The notes under the pieces: generated by a model
Database searches by the model: none
Told to the model about the DNA's origin: nothing
What the model saw: only the letters and a program-made list of their open reading frames with translations
Translations under genes and position numbers: made by a program
Shown here: positions 11,860 to 18,323 of the stretch, piece after piece
How positions within the stretch are numbered: the first letter of the stretch is position 1
How the letters are laid out: the number at the start of each line of letters is the position of its first letter
From: DASPKS01 sp035628035
GTDB lineage: Bacteria > Bacteroidota > Rhodothermia > Rhodothermales > Rubricoccaceae
DNA length: 18,323 nucleotides
Assembly: GCA_035628035.1 (NCBI GenBank)
Contig: DASPKS010000127.1
Coordinates: forward strand, 1 to 18,323
Direction of reading: 5' to 3'

Positions 11860-12381
11860 TCACAGCCGCAGCAGCGCTTCGACAGGGACGTCGGCCGGCA
11901 GGTTCGAGCGGCCGGTCAGGAAAGAAAGCTCGACGACGAACGAGTACCCGGCCAGCTCGGCGCCCGTCGCACGCACGAGGCGGCCCACTGCTGCCGCCGT
12001 CCCGCCCGTCGCGATCACGTCGTCGTGGACGAGCGCGCGGTCGCCGGGCCGGAGCGCGTCGGCGTGGAGCTCGAGCGCGTCGGTGCCGTACTCCAGCGCG
12101 TAGGTCTCGCGGAGCGTTTTGGCGGGGAGCTTGCCCGGCTTGCGCGCGGGCACGAACCCGGCGCCGAGCCGCTCGGCCAGCGCCATCCCGAACCAGAACC
12201 CCCGGGCCTCGATCCCCACGACGTGGGTGATCCCCTTCCCGACGAACGGCGCCTTCAGGCCGTCGAGCGCCTCGGCCAGCAGCGTGGGGTCGGCGAGGAC
12301 CGGCGTGATGTCCTTGAACTGGATGCCGGGCGAGGGGAAGTCCGGGACGGTGCGGATGGCGGCGAGGAGGCGGTCGGACAC
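11860..12381 (-). CDS. apt: Adenine phosphoribosyltransferase
   Basis: Apt salvages adenine by joining it to PRPP to give AMP and pyrophosphate in the cytoplasm. From the GTG at 12381 the product is 173 aa, the usual family length, opening MSDRLLAAIRTVPDFPSPGI. Family motifs are FPSPGIQFKDITPVL, VVGIEARGFWFGMALAERLG, GFVPARKPGKLPAKTLRETY, LEYGTDALELH and the PRPP-binding loop ALVHDDVIATGGTAA (residues ~117-130; the usual VVDD reads VHDD). No ATG is available in frame near this point, and GTG matches the family N-terminus. The upstream amidase terminator ends about 9 bp before the GTG, so apt either has its own signal there or depends on read-through. Confidence 0.93.
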   Translation of the reverse strand: MSDRLLAAIRTVPDFPSPGIQFKDITPVLADPTLLAEALDGLKAPFVGKGITHVVGIEARGFWFGMALAERLGAGFVPARKPGKLPAKTLRETYALEYGTDALELHADALRPGDRALVHDDVIATGGTAAAVGRLVRATGAELAGYSFVVELSFLTGRSNLPADVPVEALLRL

Positions 12382-12389
12382 GGCGGCGT

Positions 12390-12433
12390 AAAAAGCGAGC
12401 GGGCGGGCCGAAGCTAGGTCGGCCCGCCCGCTC
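12390..12433 (-). terminator. Intrinsic terminator of the amidase gene
   Basis: Read on the minus strand, GAGCGGGCGGGCCGA (12433-12419) pairs over a perfect 15 bp with TCGGCCCGCCCGCTC (12411-12397) around a 7-nt loop. GC and TTTTT follow. It lies 16 bp after the amidase stop and immediately before apt. Confidence 0.88.
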
Positions 12434-12449
12434 AGCGTGTCGTCGTCCG

Positions 12450-13658
12450 TCAGTTGCTCGCCAGGCGGAGGCCCCGTTCGTACTGCTCCTTGTAGGCCTG
12501 CACGGCGCGGAAGATCGAGAGGGCGAGCTGGTCCTGCCCGTCGGCGCTGGCGAGGAAGCGGGCCTCCTCGGGGTTCGTGAGGAAGCCGAGCTCGACGAGG
12601 ACGGCGGGCATCGAGGCGCGCCAGAGCACGAGGAAGCCGGCCTGCTTCACGCCGCGGCTGCTCCGTCGCGTCCGGAACTGCCCCTCGATGAGGGAGGCGA
12701 GCGACTGGCTCTCCTCCGCGTACGCGCTCAGCGCGAGCGTGCGGAGGATGCCGCCCTCGGCGTCGAAGTCGTCGTAGAGGCTGGGGTCGCTCTCCATCCG
12801 CACGACGGCGTTCTCGCGCTCCATCACCTGGCGCGCGCTCTCGTCGCGGTGCCGCGCGAGGAAGTAGGTCTCGGTGCCGCGCGCGCTGGACGCGGCGGCG
12901 GCGTTCGCGTGGATCGAGATGAAGAGCTTGCCGCCGGCGGCGTTGGCCGCCCGCCCGCGCCCGTCGAGCGTGATGAAGCGGTCGTCGGTGCGGGTGTAAA
13001 CGACGCGAACGCCGAGGCGCTCCTCGATGTACCGGCCGAGCCGGCGCGCCACGGCCAGCGTCACGTCCTTCTCCCGGACGCCGTGCGCGACGGCGCCGGC
13101 GTCGTGCCCGCCGTGCCCGGCGTCGATCACGATGGTGTTGAGCCGCCAGTGCTCGCCGCTGGCCGCGTCGGGGCGCGTGCCGCCGGCAGGGGCCGGCGAG
13201 GACGCGGCGTGGGTCGAGCCCCCCGCAGGGCGCGTTGCGACGGGGGCCGTGCCCGTCGTCAGCGAGAGGAGGAGGTCGTCGGAGTCGCGGTCGGGATACG
13301 CCTGCGCCTGCACGGCGACCCCGGAGACGAGGGTGAGCCGGAGCGTGACGCGGTCGTCGGCGGGGACGATTTGGTAGGCGCGGACGGGCCCGCGCGCCTC
13401 GTCGCGACGGAGGGCGGGGGCCACGTGGGCGCGGTAGACCACGAGCGTGAGCGTACCCGGCGAGGGCTGCTCGACGCTGTAGGCACCCGCCCGCCCATCC
13501 ATGTGGAGGCGGACGACGTAGCCGCGCCCGTCGGCGCGGGCGGCGAAGGAGACGCGCTCGATGCCCGCGTCGGCGCGGGCGGCGCCAGCGAGGACGAGGA
13601 GCGCTACCGCGAGGGCGGCGCGGCGGGCGGGGTAGCGGAGGGAAGGAGGAGCGATCAT
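12450..13658 (-). CDS. N-acetylmuramoyl-L-alanine amidase (AMIN + amidase_3)
   Basis: This enzyme cuts the bond between N-acetylmuramic acid and the peptide stem of peptidoglycan, usually for daughter-cell separation. The 402-aa product has a signal peptide (MIAPPSLRYPARRAALAVAL, cut near ARADAG). An AMIN-type beta domain covers ~residues 32-135, followed by a Pro/Ala-rich linker to ~170. The amidase_3 catalytic domain starts at NTIVIDAGHGGHDAGAV. Zinc ligands are visible: His182 (DAGHGG), Glu196 (REKD) and His250 (ISIHAN). The catalytic Glu356 is in VELGFLTN. ATG 13658 is chosen because it opens the signal peptide; an upstream in-frame start would add 25 Arg/Pro-rich residues. AmiC-type AMIN domains bind peptidoglycan or division sites. 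It has its own terminator and a 323-bp upstream gap, so it is probably monocistronic. Confidence 0.95.
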   Translation of the reverse strand: MIAPPSLRYPARRAALAVALLVLAGAARADAGIERVSFAARADGRGYVVRLHMDGRAGAYSVEQPSPGTLTLVVYRAHVAPALRRDEARGPVRAYQIVPADDRVTLRLTLVSGVAVQAQAYPDRDSDDLLLSLTTGTAPVATRPAGGSTHAASSPAPAGGTRPDAASGEHWRLNTIVIDAGHGGHDAGAVAHGVREKDVTLAVARRLGRYIEERLGVRVVYTRTDDRFITLDGRGRAANAAGGKLFISIHANAAAASSARGTETYFLARHRDESARQVMERENAVVRMESDPSLYDDFDAEGGILRTLALSAYAEESQSLASLIEGQFRTRRSSRGVKQAGFLVLWRASMPAVLVELGFLTNPEEARFLASADGQDQLALSIFRAVQAYKEQYERGLRLASN

Positions 13659-13981
13659 GGGGGCGGGACGGCTGGCGGACCGTGGTGGGGGCCGCCGCGT
13701 GGGCCTTGCCGGGCGCGCACGCGGCCGCAGCACGGGTCGCTCGAAAAGGCCGTGCCGGGCCGGGCGAATATCGGACGCTTTCGGGCCCTCCGCCTCCTAG
13801 CCTCGTCGTCTTTCCCCATCGGAACGGGCTTTTTTCGCAGCAATGAGCCCTCCTGCCCCCTTCGGGATGCCCTCCCTGTCCCATTCAGCCCAACGGAGCT
13901 GGAACGCGCCCGCGACGAAGGGTCCCGCTGATCGCTCGGTTCCGTAACGCGCCGGGTTCGATTCTCCTCCCCTCTTCCCCT
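13659..13981. other. Gene-free gap upstream of the amidase
   Basis: This 323-bp stretch has no credible gene on either strand; a 72-codon minus frame over 13797-14015 has no family-like content. It should hold the amidase promoter: a GATATT element (13767-13772, minus) is the best -10-like string, without a convincing -35. A GGGTTCGATTC string resembling a tRNA T-loop was examined and does not fold as a tRNA. A plus-strand CTTTTTT (13829-13835) has only a weak stem before it. Confidence 0.5.
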
Positions 13982-14026
13982 CAAAAGACAGGCGCCCCGG
14001 CGGGCCGAAGCCCACCGGAGCGCCTG
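13982..14026 (-). terminator. Intrinsic terminator of the sigma-factor operon
   Basis: On the minus strand CAGGCGCTCCGGTGGGC (14026-14010) pairs over 17 positions, two of them G-U, with GCCCGCCGGGGCGCCTG (14005-13989). The loop is the stable tetraloop TTCG, and TCTTTTGA follows. It lies about 35 bp after the stop of the 280-aa gene. Confidence 0.92.
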
Positions 14027-14061
14027 CGTGCCACGCGCAGCGGCACAGGGAAGATCAACGG

Positions 14062-14904
14062 CTACCAGTCGCTCTCGTCCTCGCCGAGGAGCTCGCGCTT
14101 CCGCTGCTCGATGAGGGCGCGCCGCTCGCGGGCCCGCTCGCGGACGGCCTGCTCCAGCTCGTCGGCGCGGCGCTCGAGCTCGGTGGCGCGTTCGCGGAGA
14201 CGCTGGGCCTCCTCCTCGCGGGCGCGGCCGCGGATCTCGAACAGGTCGTCGAGCACCTCGTCGAGCTCTGCTTCGAGGCGGGCGCGGTCGTCGCGGTCGG
14301 CCCGGCGGGCCTCGCGGGCGAGGTCGTGGGCGCGGCGCTCCAGCTCCCGCATCTCGCGGCGCGTCTCCTCAGAGCCCCCGAAGCCCAGCCCGTCGAGGCC
14401 GAACAGCTCCACGTGGGCGCCGGGCCCCTCCATCATGAAGGGGTGCCCGTCGAAGGACCGCTCGAAGTGCTCCAGGCGGGGGAGGCGCTCGAAGTCGGCG
14501 AAGCGCTCGCGGAGGGCCTCCATCTCCGGCCCCACGTGGAACCGGAAGACGCGGTCGTGGAGGGAGTCGGCGAGCATCGTCCACTCGCCGGGCTCGACGA
14601 GTACGTGCTCCTCGCCGTCGGGCGTGCGGAAGATGAGGGTGTCGCCGTCGCGCTCGAAGTGGAACGCCTCCGCGTCGGGCGGCAGCGGGTGACCCGGCGG
14701 GAACGGGTGGCGGAAGAACACGCGGTCGTCGCCGGGGCGATGGCGGAAAATCCGGACGCGGTCGCGTTCGGCGCGCTCGCGGTCCTCGCGCTCTTCGCGG
14801 GCGTCCTCCTCGTCCTCGCGGTCCACCTGGGCGGAGGCGGGCGCGGCGAAGAGGAGCCCGGCCGCGAGGGCGAGCGCGGGGGTGAAGCGGAAGAAAACGT
14901 ACAT
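14062..14904 (-). CDS. Exported coiled-coil protein of unknown function
   Basis: The product is 280 aa with a signal peptide (MYVFFRFTPALALAAGLLFA, cut at ASA-QV). It contains a very acidic/basic stretch (DREDEEDAREEREDRERAER), then a central beta-like region (FHFERDGDTLIFRTPDGEEH, WTMLADSLHDRVFRFHVGPE). A long C-terminal coiled coil follows (TRREMRELERRAHDLAREAR through QRLRERATELERRADELEQA), ending LIEQRKRELLGEDESDW. No enzyme or binding motif is recognised. The C-terminal end resembles that of the preceding gene's product (HRYRELTGED), so the two may be distant relatives. It is the last gene before the terminator, 77 bp after its neighbour. A periplasmic stress or envelope role is suggested only by the sigma/anti-sigma context. 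Confidence 0.75.
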   Translation of the reverse strand: MYVFFRFTPALALAAGLLFAAPASAQVDREDEEDAREEREDRERAERDRVRIFRHRPGDDRVFFRHPFPPGHPLPPDAEAFHFERDGDTLIFRTPDGEEHVLVEPGEWTMLADSLHDRVFRFHVGPEMEALRERFADFERLPRLEHFERSFDGHPFMMEGPGAHVELFGLDGLGFGGSEETRREMRELERRAHDLAREARRADRDDRARLEAELDEVLDDLFEIRGRAREEEAQRLRERATELERRADELEQAVRERARERRALIEQRKRELLGEDESDW

Positions 14905-14981
14905 GGGTGCAGACTGGCTGGAGAGGAAGAACCCGGCTGGTGGACCGGGCGGTCGGGCCTTCTCCGGAAAAACCGTAGGCG

Positions 14982-15806
14982 CTACTCGGCGGCGTCGAGG
15001 TCTTCGCCGGTGAGCTCGCGGTAGCGGTGGGCGATGATCTGGTGCTTGCGCGCGGCGCGCTCGGCGAGGAGCCGCTGCAGCTCGCCGAGCTGCTCCTCAA
15101 CCCGCTCGATCTCGTCGCGGCGGATCTCCTGCTTGAGCTCGAACGAGGCGTCGAGCTTCTCGCGGAGGATCCGGCGGAGGGCGGCCCGTGCGGGGCCCTC
15201 CGACGTCTGGCGGAGCCGGCGGGCGAGCTCAAGCGTCTCGGCTTCGAGGTGCTGCTCGCGCTGGATCCGCTCGTAGAGGGCGCGGTCACGCGCCGAGAGG
15301 TCGTGGAGGTACGCGGCCTCGCTGACGCGGCGCATCTCGCGCTCCGGCATCGGCTCCATAGGCGCCGGCGCGGGCGGAGGCGGGCCGGCCGCCCGGGCAG
15401 CCTCTGCCTCGTCGGCCTCGCCGACGTAGATGGGCTGGCCGAGGAAGTAGACCTGGCTCCGGTCCCGCCCCGTGTCCTCGAACCGCACGAGGCGCTCGTT
15501 CTCGAGGACGTACGCCTGGCCGTCCATCTCGATGACCGGGAGGACGGGCCCGCTGAACTGGACCGTCATCTCGTACCCGTCGAGGTCGAGGTCCTCCGGG
15601 ACGGCACTCGGGGGGAGGGCCACGCCGTCGAGCAGGAGCTTGCCGGCGCGGATCTGGAGGATGCGGACGGGGGTGCTGGTATCAGCGGCGGCCTCCCGGG
15701 CGTTGGCCGTCTGCGGACGGTTGTGCCGGCCCGGCTGGGCGTGGGGGGCCGTGCCGAGGGCGACGGCGCCCCCGACCACGAGGAGTGAAAGGAAAAGGCG
15801 CTTCAT
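14982..15806 (-). CDS. Exported protein with C-terminal coiled coil, unknown function
   Basis: The product is 274 aa with a signal peptide (MKRLFLSLLVVGGAVALGTA, cut near PHA-QP). Residues ~46-125 form a beta-rich region (VRILQIRAGKLLLDGVALPP, GYEMTVQFSGPVLPVIEMDG, QVYFLGQPIYVGE). A Pro-rich hinge (AAGPPPPAPAPMEPMPERE) leads to a helical coiled coil (LYERIQREQHLEAETLELAR, LRREIRR-like, QLGELQRLLAERAARK) ending HRYRELTGEDLDAAE. The ATG lies 1 bp after the anti-sigma stop, so the two are tightly coupled. No known domain is recognised. The layout, a signal peptide followed by a sheet domain and a long helix, would suit a periplasmic partner or target of the membrane anti-sigma factor; this is inference. 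Confidence 0.75.
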   Translation of the reverse strand: MKRLFLSLLVVGGAVALGTAPHAQPGRHNRPQTANAREAAADTSTPVRILQIRAGKLLLDGVALPPSAVPEDLDLDGYEMTVQFSGPVLPVIEMDGQAYVLENERLVRFEDTGRDRSQVYFLGQPIYVGEADEAEAARAAGPPPPAPAPMEPMPEREMRRVSEAAYLHDLSARDRALYERIQREQHLEAETLELARRLRQTSEGPARAALRRILREKLDASFELKQEIRRDEIERVEEQLGELQRLLAERAARKHQIIAHRYRELTGEDLDAAE

Positions 15807-15807
15807 C

Positions 15808-16695
15808 TCAGTCGTTCGTCTTCTCAGAGGGGCGGACGCGCACGTCCATCCGCGCGGGGGGCGGCGCGCCGGCCCGGACGGCCTGGATGCCGTCGTCGAG
15901 GGCGCGGTCGGCCGAGGCGTCGGCGCTCCCGAAGGGGGTGGGCGTCTCGTCCCACGCGAGCCCGCCGGACTGGCCGGCCTGCTCTTCGAGGGTCTGGAGG
16001 CGGAGGGAGAGCATGCGGAGGTCCTCGCCGACCTCCCAGTCGGCGGCGGTCGGCGCTGTCGCCTCGGCCGTCGCCGCGAGGGCGCCGCCCGCTGCGGCCC
16101 GCTCGCGGCGAACCGTGGGCGCCGCGCTCGCCCACTGGATGGGCTCAGAGGGCGACGGGCCCCGCGGCGTCACGCGGCCGGCGGCCTCCGGCGCGGGCGT
16201 AGTGGGCACCGGCGTCGCCTCGGCAAGGAGCTCCGGCTCGACCGCGGCGGGCGGCGCAGCCGGCGTAGGTGCCGCCTGTTCGGCGGGGGTGGCGCGGTCC
16301 TCGGTCACCTCCACGGCGTCGTCGGTCCCCTGCGTCAGCCAGAACGTCGGGACGGCCACGGCGGCGAGGAAGGCCGCGGCGAGGGCGAGCGGGACCCAGC
16401 GGCGGCGTGCCTCGCGGGGCGGCGGCGCGGCGGCGCGGTCGGCGGCGCGGCGGACGACCGGCACCGGGCCGGGGATCGGCCCGGCCGGCGCGGGCGCGGC
16501 GCGGCCGGCCTCGCGGACGAGGGCCTCGATAACGGACGGGTCGGGCCGCTCCCGGGGGAGCCGGTCGAGGGCGGCCTTCGTCGTGCGGAGCAGCTCGTAC
16601 TCGGCCCGCGCGCCGGGAGGCGCGTCGTCGGCCGGTGGCGCGGCCGGTGGCCCCTCTCCGTAGAGGTGCCGGAGGGCGTCGAGCGGGTTGTACAT
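15808..16695 (-). CDS. Probable anti-sigma factor, single-pass membrane protein
   Basis: The product is 295 aa from the ATG at 16695 (MYNPLDALRHLYGEG). Residues 1-98 are a cytoplasmic part with a helical segment (ARAEYELLRTTKAALDRLPR, PDPSVIEALVREAG). One transmembrane helix lies at ~100-120 (WVPLALAAAFLAAVAVPTFW). The ~175-residue outer part is Pro/Ala-rich and ends with a short helix (DLRMLSLRLQTLEEQAGQSG). The layout and the place directly after an ECF sigma gene (64 bp) fit a membrane anti-sigma factor that holds the sigma factor until an envelope signal. The zinc-binding HxxxCxxC motif of ZAS anti-sigma factors is absent, so family assignment is by context and topology. The frame extends upstream over the sigma gene, but that part is shadow. 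Confidence 0.7.
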   Translation of the reverse strand: MYNPLDALRHLYGEGPPAAPPADDAPPGARAEYELLRTTKAALDRLPRERPDPSVIEALVREAGRAAPAPAGPIPGPVPVVRRAADRAAAPPPREARRRWVPLALAAAFLAAVAVPTFWLTQGTDDAVEVTEDRATPAEQAAPTPAAPPAAVEPELLAEATPVPTTPAPEAAGRVTPRGPSPSEPIQWASAAPTVRRERAAAGGALAATAEATAPTAADWEVGEDLRMLSLRLQTLEEQAGQSGGLAWDETPTPFGSADASADRALDDGIQAVRAGAPPPARMDVRVRPSEKTND

Positions 16696-16759
16696 GGACG
16701 GAGCGAGGGATACGGTAGCAGTCGGTCGCGGGGGGCGGGACGGCTGGTGAAGAGGGCTG

Positions 16760-17401
16760 TCAGGCGAAGGGGGCCTCCGGCGGCGCCGGTGCGGCCTCCG
16801 GGATCTCGGTGTCGCCCTCGAACCACTCGGGCTCGAGGACCTTGCGGAGGTTGATGAGCGCATAGCGCATGCGCCCGAGGGCGGTGTTAATGGAGACGCC
16901 CGTGATCTCGGCGATTTCGCGGAAGGTGAGCTCGCTCTGGTGCCGCATCAGCACCACCTCGCGCTGCTCGGGCGGCAGGCGCTCGATGGCGGCCGCGACC
17001 TCCTCGTCGAGGTGAGCCCGCTGGAGGAGGGCCTCGGCGTCGGGGGCGCGGTCGGCGAGGCGGTCCCAGAACGAGGGGCCGTCGTCGTCGTCGGAGCCGG
17101 GGTCGACGTCGAGCCATTTCTTGCGGGCGCGGAGGTGGTCGAGGGCGGCGTTGCGCGCGATCCGCATGAGCCACGCGAGCCACCGCCCCTGCTGCTCATA
17201 CGAGCCGCGGCGGGCGTGCATCGCCTGGATCGCGCGGAGGAACGTCTCCTGAAACAGGTCCTGCGCGACGGAGCGGTCGCGTACCATCCCCACCAGGTAG
17301 CCAAAAAGGCGCTCCTGGTGGCGCGCCACGAGCAGGCCGAACGCCCGCTCGTCGCCGCGCTCGAGGTAGGCCGCGACGAGTTCCTCGTCGGTCAGGGACA
17401 T
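16760..17401 (-). CDS. ECF-type RNA polymerase sigma factor (sigma-70 family)
   Basis: This sigma factor redirects RNA polymerase to a stress or envelope regulon. The 213-aa product begins MSLTDEELVAAYLERGDERA. Sigma region 2 covers ~residues 20-95 (RHQERLFGYLVGMVRDRSVA, QDLFQETFLRAIQAM, WLAWLMRIARNAALDHLRAR). An acidic linker (DVDPGSDDDDGPSFWDRLAD) follows. Sigma region 4 covers ~135-187 (IERLPPEQREVVLMRHQSEL, TFREIAEITGVSINTALGRM) with its helix-turn-helix. The C-terminal tail is acidic and Pro-rich. ATG 17401 gives the normal N-terminus. It starts 43 bp after the methyltransferase stop and precedes the anti-sigma gene. Which promoters it recognises, and whether the curli genes are among its targets, is unknown. 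Confidence 0.95.
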   Translation of the reverse strand: MSLTDEELVAAYLERGDERAFGLLVARHQERLFGYLVGMVRDRSVAQDLFQETFLRAIQAMHARRGSYEQQGRWLAWLMRIARNAALDHLRARKKWLDVDPGSDDDDGPSFWDRLADRAPDAEALLQRAHLDEEVAAAIERLPPEQREVVLMRHQSELTFREIAEITGVSINTALGRMRYALINLRKVLEPEWFEGDTEIPEAAPAPPEAPFA

Positions 17402-17444
17402 GCCGGGTGACGCTGCGCGTGGGGAGAACGGGAGGGCACGGGCC

Positions 17445-18290
17445 TTATTGTGCGTCCTGGGCCCCTGGGACGCGGCGCGGAGGCGGAGGCTCCTCACCGG
17501 CCGCTTCCGGCCAGACGAGCAGCCCCCACTTCCCGAGGTAGACCGCGCCTGCCTCGAGCTGCTCCTCCACGATGGCCCGCCACGCCCGACGGACGGGCCG
17601 CGTGGGCTCCACGTCGTCGAAGAGGACCCACGCGCCGGGGGCGAGGTGCGGCGCGATCTGTCCGAAGTAGCGGCGCGTGGCGGCCTCCTCGTGGTGCCCG
17701 TCGAGGAAGACGAGGTCGAAGGGCCCCTGCGCTTCGAGCACGCCGCTGAGCGTGTCATCGAACCGGCCCGTGACGACGGTGACGCGCTCCGCGAGCCCGA
17801 GGTCGGACAGGTGTGCGCGGGCGTGCTCGGCGAGCGAGGAGTCGCCTTCGAGCGTGACGAGCCGGCCCTCCCCGCCGTTCAGCTGGAGCGCTTTCGCGAG
17901 GTGGGCCGCTGAGACGCCGAGGTTCGTCCCCAGCTCCAGCACACGATGCGGCTTCTTCTCCCGCGTGAGCGTGAAGAGGAACCGCCCCCACGCTGGACCG
18001 ACGGCCGCGCGGCGGTAGATCTCCCCGACGGCCCGCTCGCCCGGCTGCGTCTCCGCTGCGAGCGCCGAGGCGCGCGTGCCCGCGCCGAAGTCCTGCACGC
18101 GTAGTCGGTCGGCAGACGCGCCGAGACGCTCGCGCAGGCGGTTGATCGCTTCCTCTGCTTCCGTCTCCTCAGGGGTGAGCGTGAGCCGTGCGGCCCTCCA
18201 CAGCGCGTCGCGCGTGTGCTTCCCGAGCCGTCTCGCCTGCGGGGCGAGCGCTGCGCGGAGGGCGATCGACAGCGGTCCGAAGGGGGGCAT
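17445..18290 (-). CDS. Class I SAM-dependent methyltransferase
   Basis: The product is 281 aa. After a ~110-residue helical N-terminal part comes a Rossmann-type SAM-binding fold: motif I VLELGTNLGVSAAHLAKAL (residues ~117-135), the acidic residue after strand 2 (LVTLEGDSSLAEHAR), strand 4 FDLVFLDGHHEEAATRRYFG and strand 5 APGAWVLFDDVEPTRPVRRA. The DGHH and FDD spacing resembles the Methyltransf_24/O-methyltransferase group, often acting on small molecules; the substrate cannot be told. ATG 18290 is preferred; a TTG at 18314 would add 8 Arg-rich residues. A TACATT string at 18314-18319 (minus) may be the -10 element, giving a short leader. The gene may head the sigma-factor operon or only neighbour it. 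Confidence 0.88.
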   Translation of the reverse strand: MPPFGPLSIALRAALAPQARRLGKHTRDALWRAARLTLTPEETEAEEAINRLRERLGASADRLRVQDFGAGTRASALAAETQPGERAVGEIYRRAAVGPAWGRFLFTLTREKKPHRVLELGTNLGVSAAHLAKALQLNGGEGRLVTLEGDSSLAEHARAHLSDLGLAERVTVVTGRFDDTLSGVLEAQGPFDLVFLDGHHEEAATRRYFGQIAPHLAPGAWVLFDDVEPTRPVRRAWRAIVEEQLEAGAVYLGKWGLLVWPEAAGEEPPPPRRVPGAQDAQ

Positions 18291-18323
18291 GGCGCGACGC
18301 GAGCGGTCGCGCAATGTACCCGC

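Noticed and set aside
13811..13836. Plus-strand CTTTTTT possibly forming a terminator
   Set aside because: Only about three base pairs can form before the T-run, and no plus-strand gene ends upstream.
12849..13931. 360-codon plus-strand frame over the amidase gene and its upstream gap
   Set aside because: It is antisense to the amidase, whose domain motifs and signal peptide are clear; the translation is Arg/Gly/Val-rich shadow.
13940..13975. GGGTTCGATTC string resembling a tRNA T-loop
   Set aside because: The five bases on each side do not pair as a T-stem (only three weak pairs), and no acceptor stem or anticodon arm is found in the upstream ~80 bp.
14905..14981. Small hairpin (CCCGG/CCGGG) with TTCTTCC between the two exported coiled-coil genes, minus strand
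   Set aside because: The stem is only 5 bp with an 8-nt loop; too weak to call a terminator, and the genes probably share a transcript ending at 13982-14026.

Overview
The window is high-GC DNA with short intergenic gaps. Its centre is a complete curli (functional amyloid) gene cluster of a non-enterobacterial type. The long CsgG with a C-terminal extension, the scarcity of Shine-Dalgarno sequences and the very large Asn/Gly/Gln-rich curlin proteins suggest a Bacteroidota/Rhodothermota-type bacterium, perhaps a marine Rhodothermia member. This placement is inference from gene style; no marker gene in the window proves it.

Layout. (1) Positions 1-914 (+): the 3' part of a cardiolipin synthase of the phospholipase D family, whose first HKD motif has Arg in place of the expected His. 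(2) Positions 955-3516 (+): csgE, csgF and csgG, the curli secretion apparatus. (3) Positions 3750-8070 (+): two giant curlin-repeat proteins of 655 and 748 aa, each with a signal peptide and each ending in Gln-Gly-Asn, followed by a strong intrinsic terminator at 8084-8127. (4) Positions 8197-9978 (+): a small CsgB-like curlin protein, a CsgH-like amyloid chaperone and a lipoprotein with a carboxypeptidase-regulatory-like domain. (5) Positions 9971-11322 (-): mnmA with a tiny membrane zinc-ribbon protein overlapping its end. (6) Positions 11455-11853 (+): ridA, convergent with apt (11860-12381, -). (7) Positions 12450-13658 (-): an AMIN/amidase_3 cell-wall amidase with its own terminator. (8) Positions 14062-18290 (-): a SAM-dependent methyltransferase, an ECF sigma factor, a probable membrane anti-sigma factor and two exported coiled-coil proteins, closed by a terminator at 13982-14026.

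How the curli genes should work together, by analogy with known curli: CsgG forms the outer-membrane lipoprotein pore, CsgE caps and gates it from the periplasm, and CsgF sits at the exit and couples secretion to nucleation. The giant curlins would be the fibre subunits and the CsgB-like protein the nucleator. CsgH would keep the subunits from polymerising in the periplasm. No csgD-like regulator and no csgC are seen in the window.

The most unusual content is in the two curlins. The second is a nearly uniform 11-residue-step beta-solenoid of about 65 strands. The first alternates short turns with long Gly/Ser/Thr/Ala loops, always on the same side, and is built from an eight-module block duplicated in order. 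Both mature proteins appear to lack Lys and Cys and are acidic.
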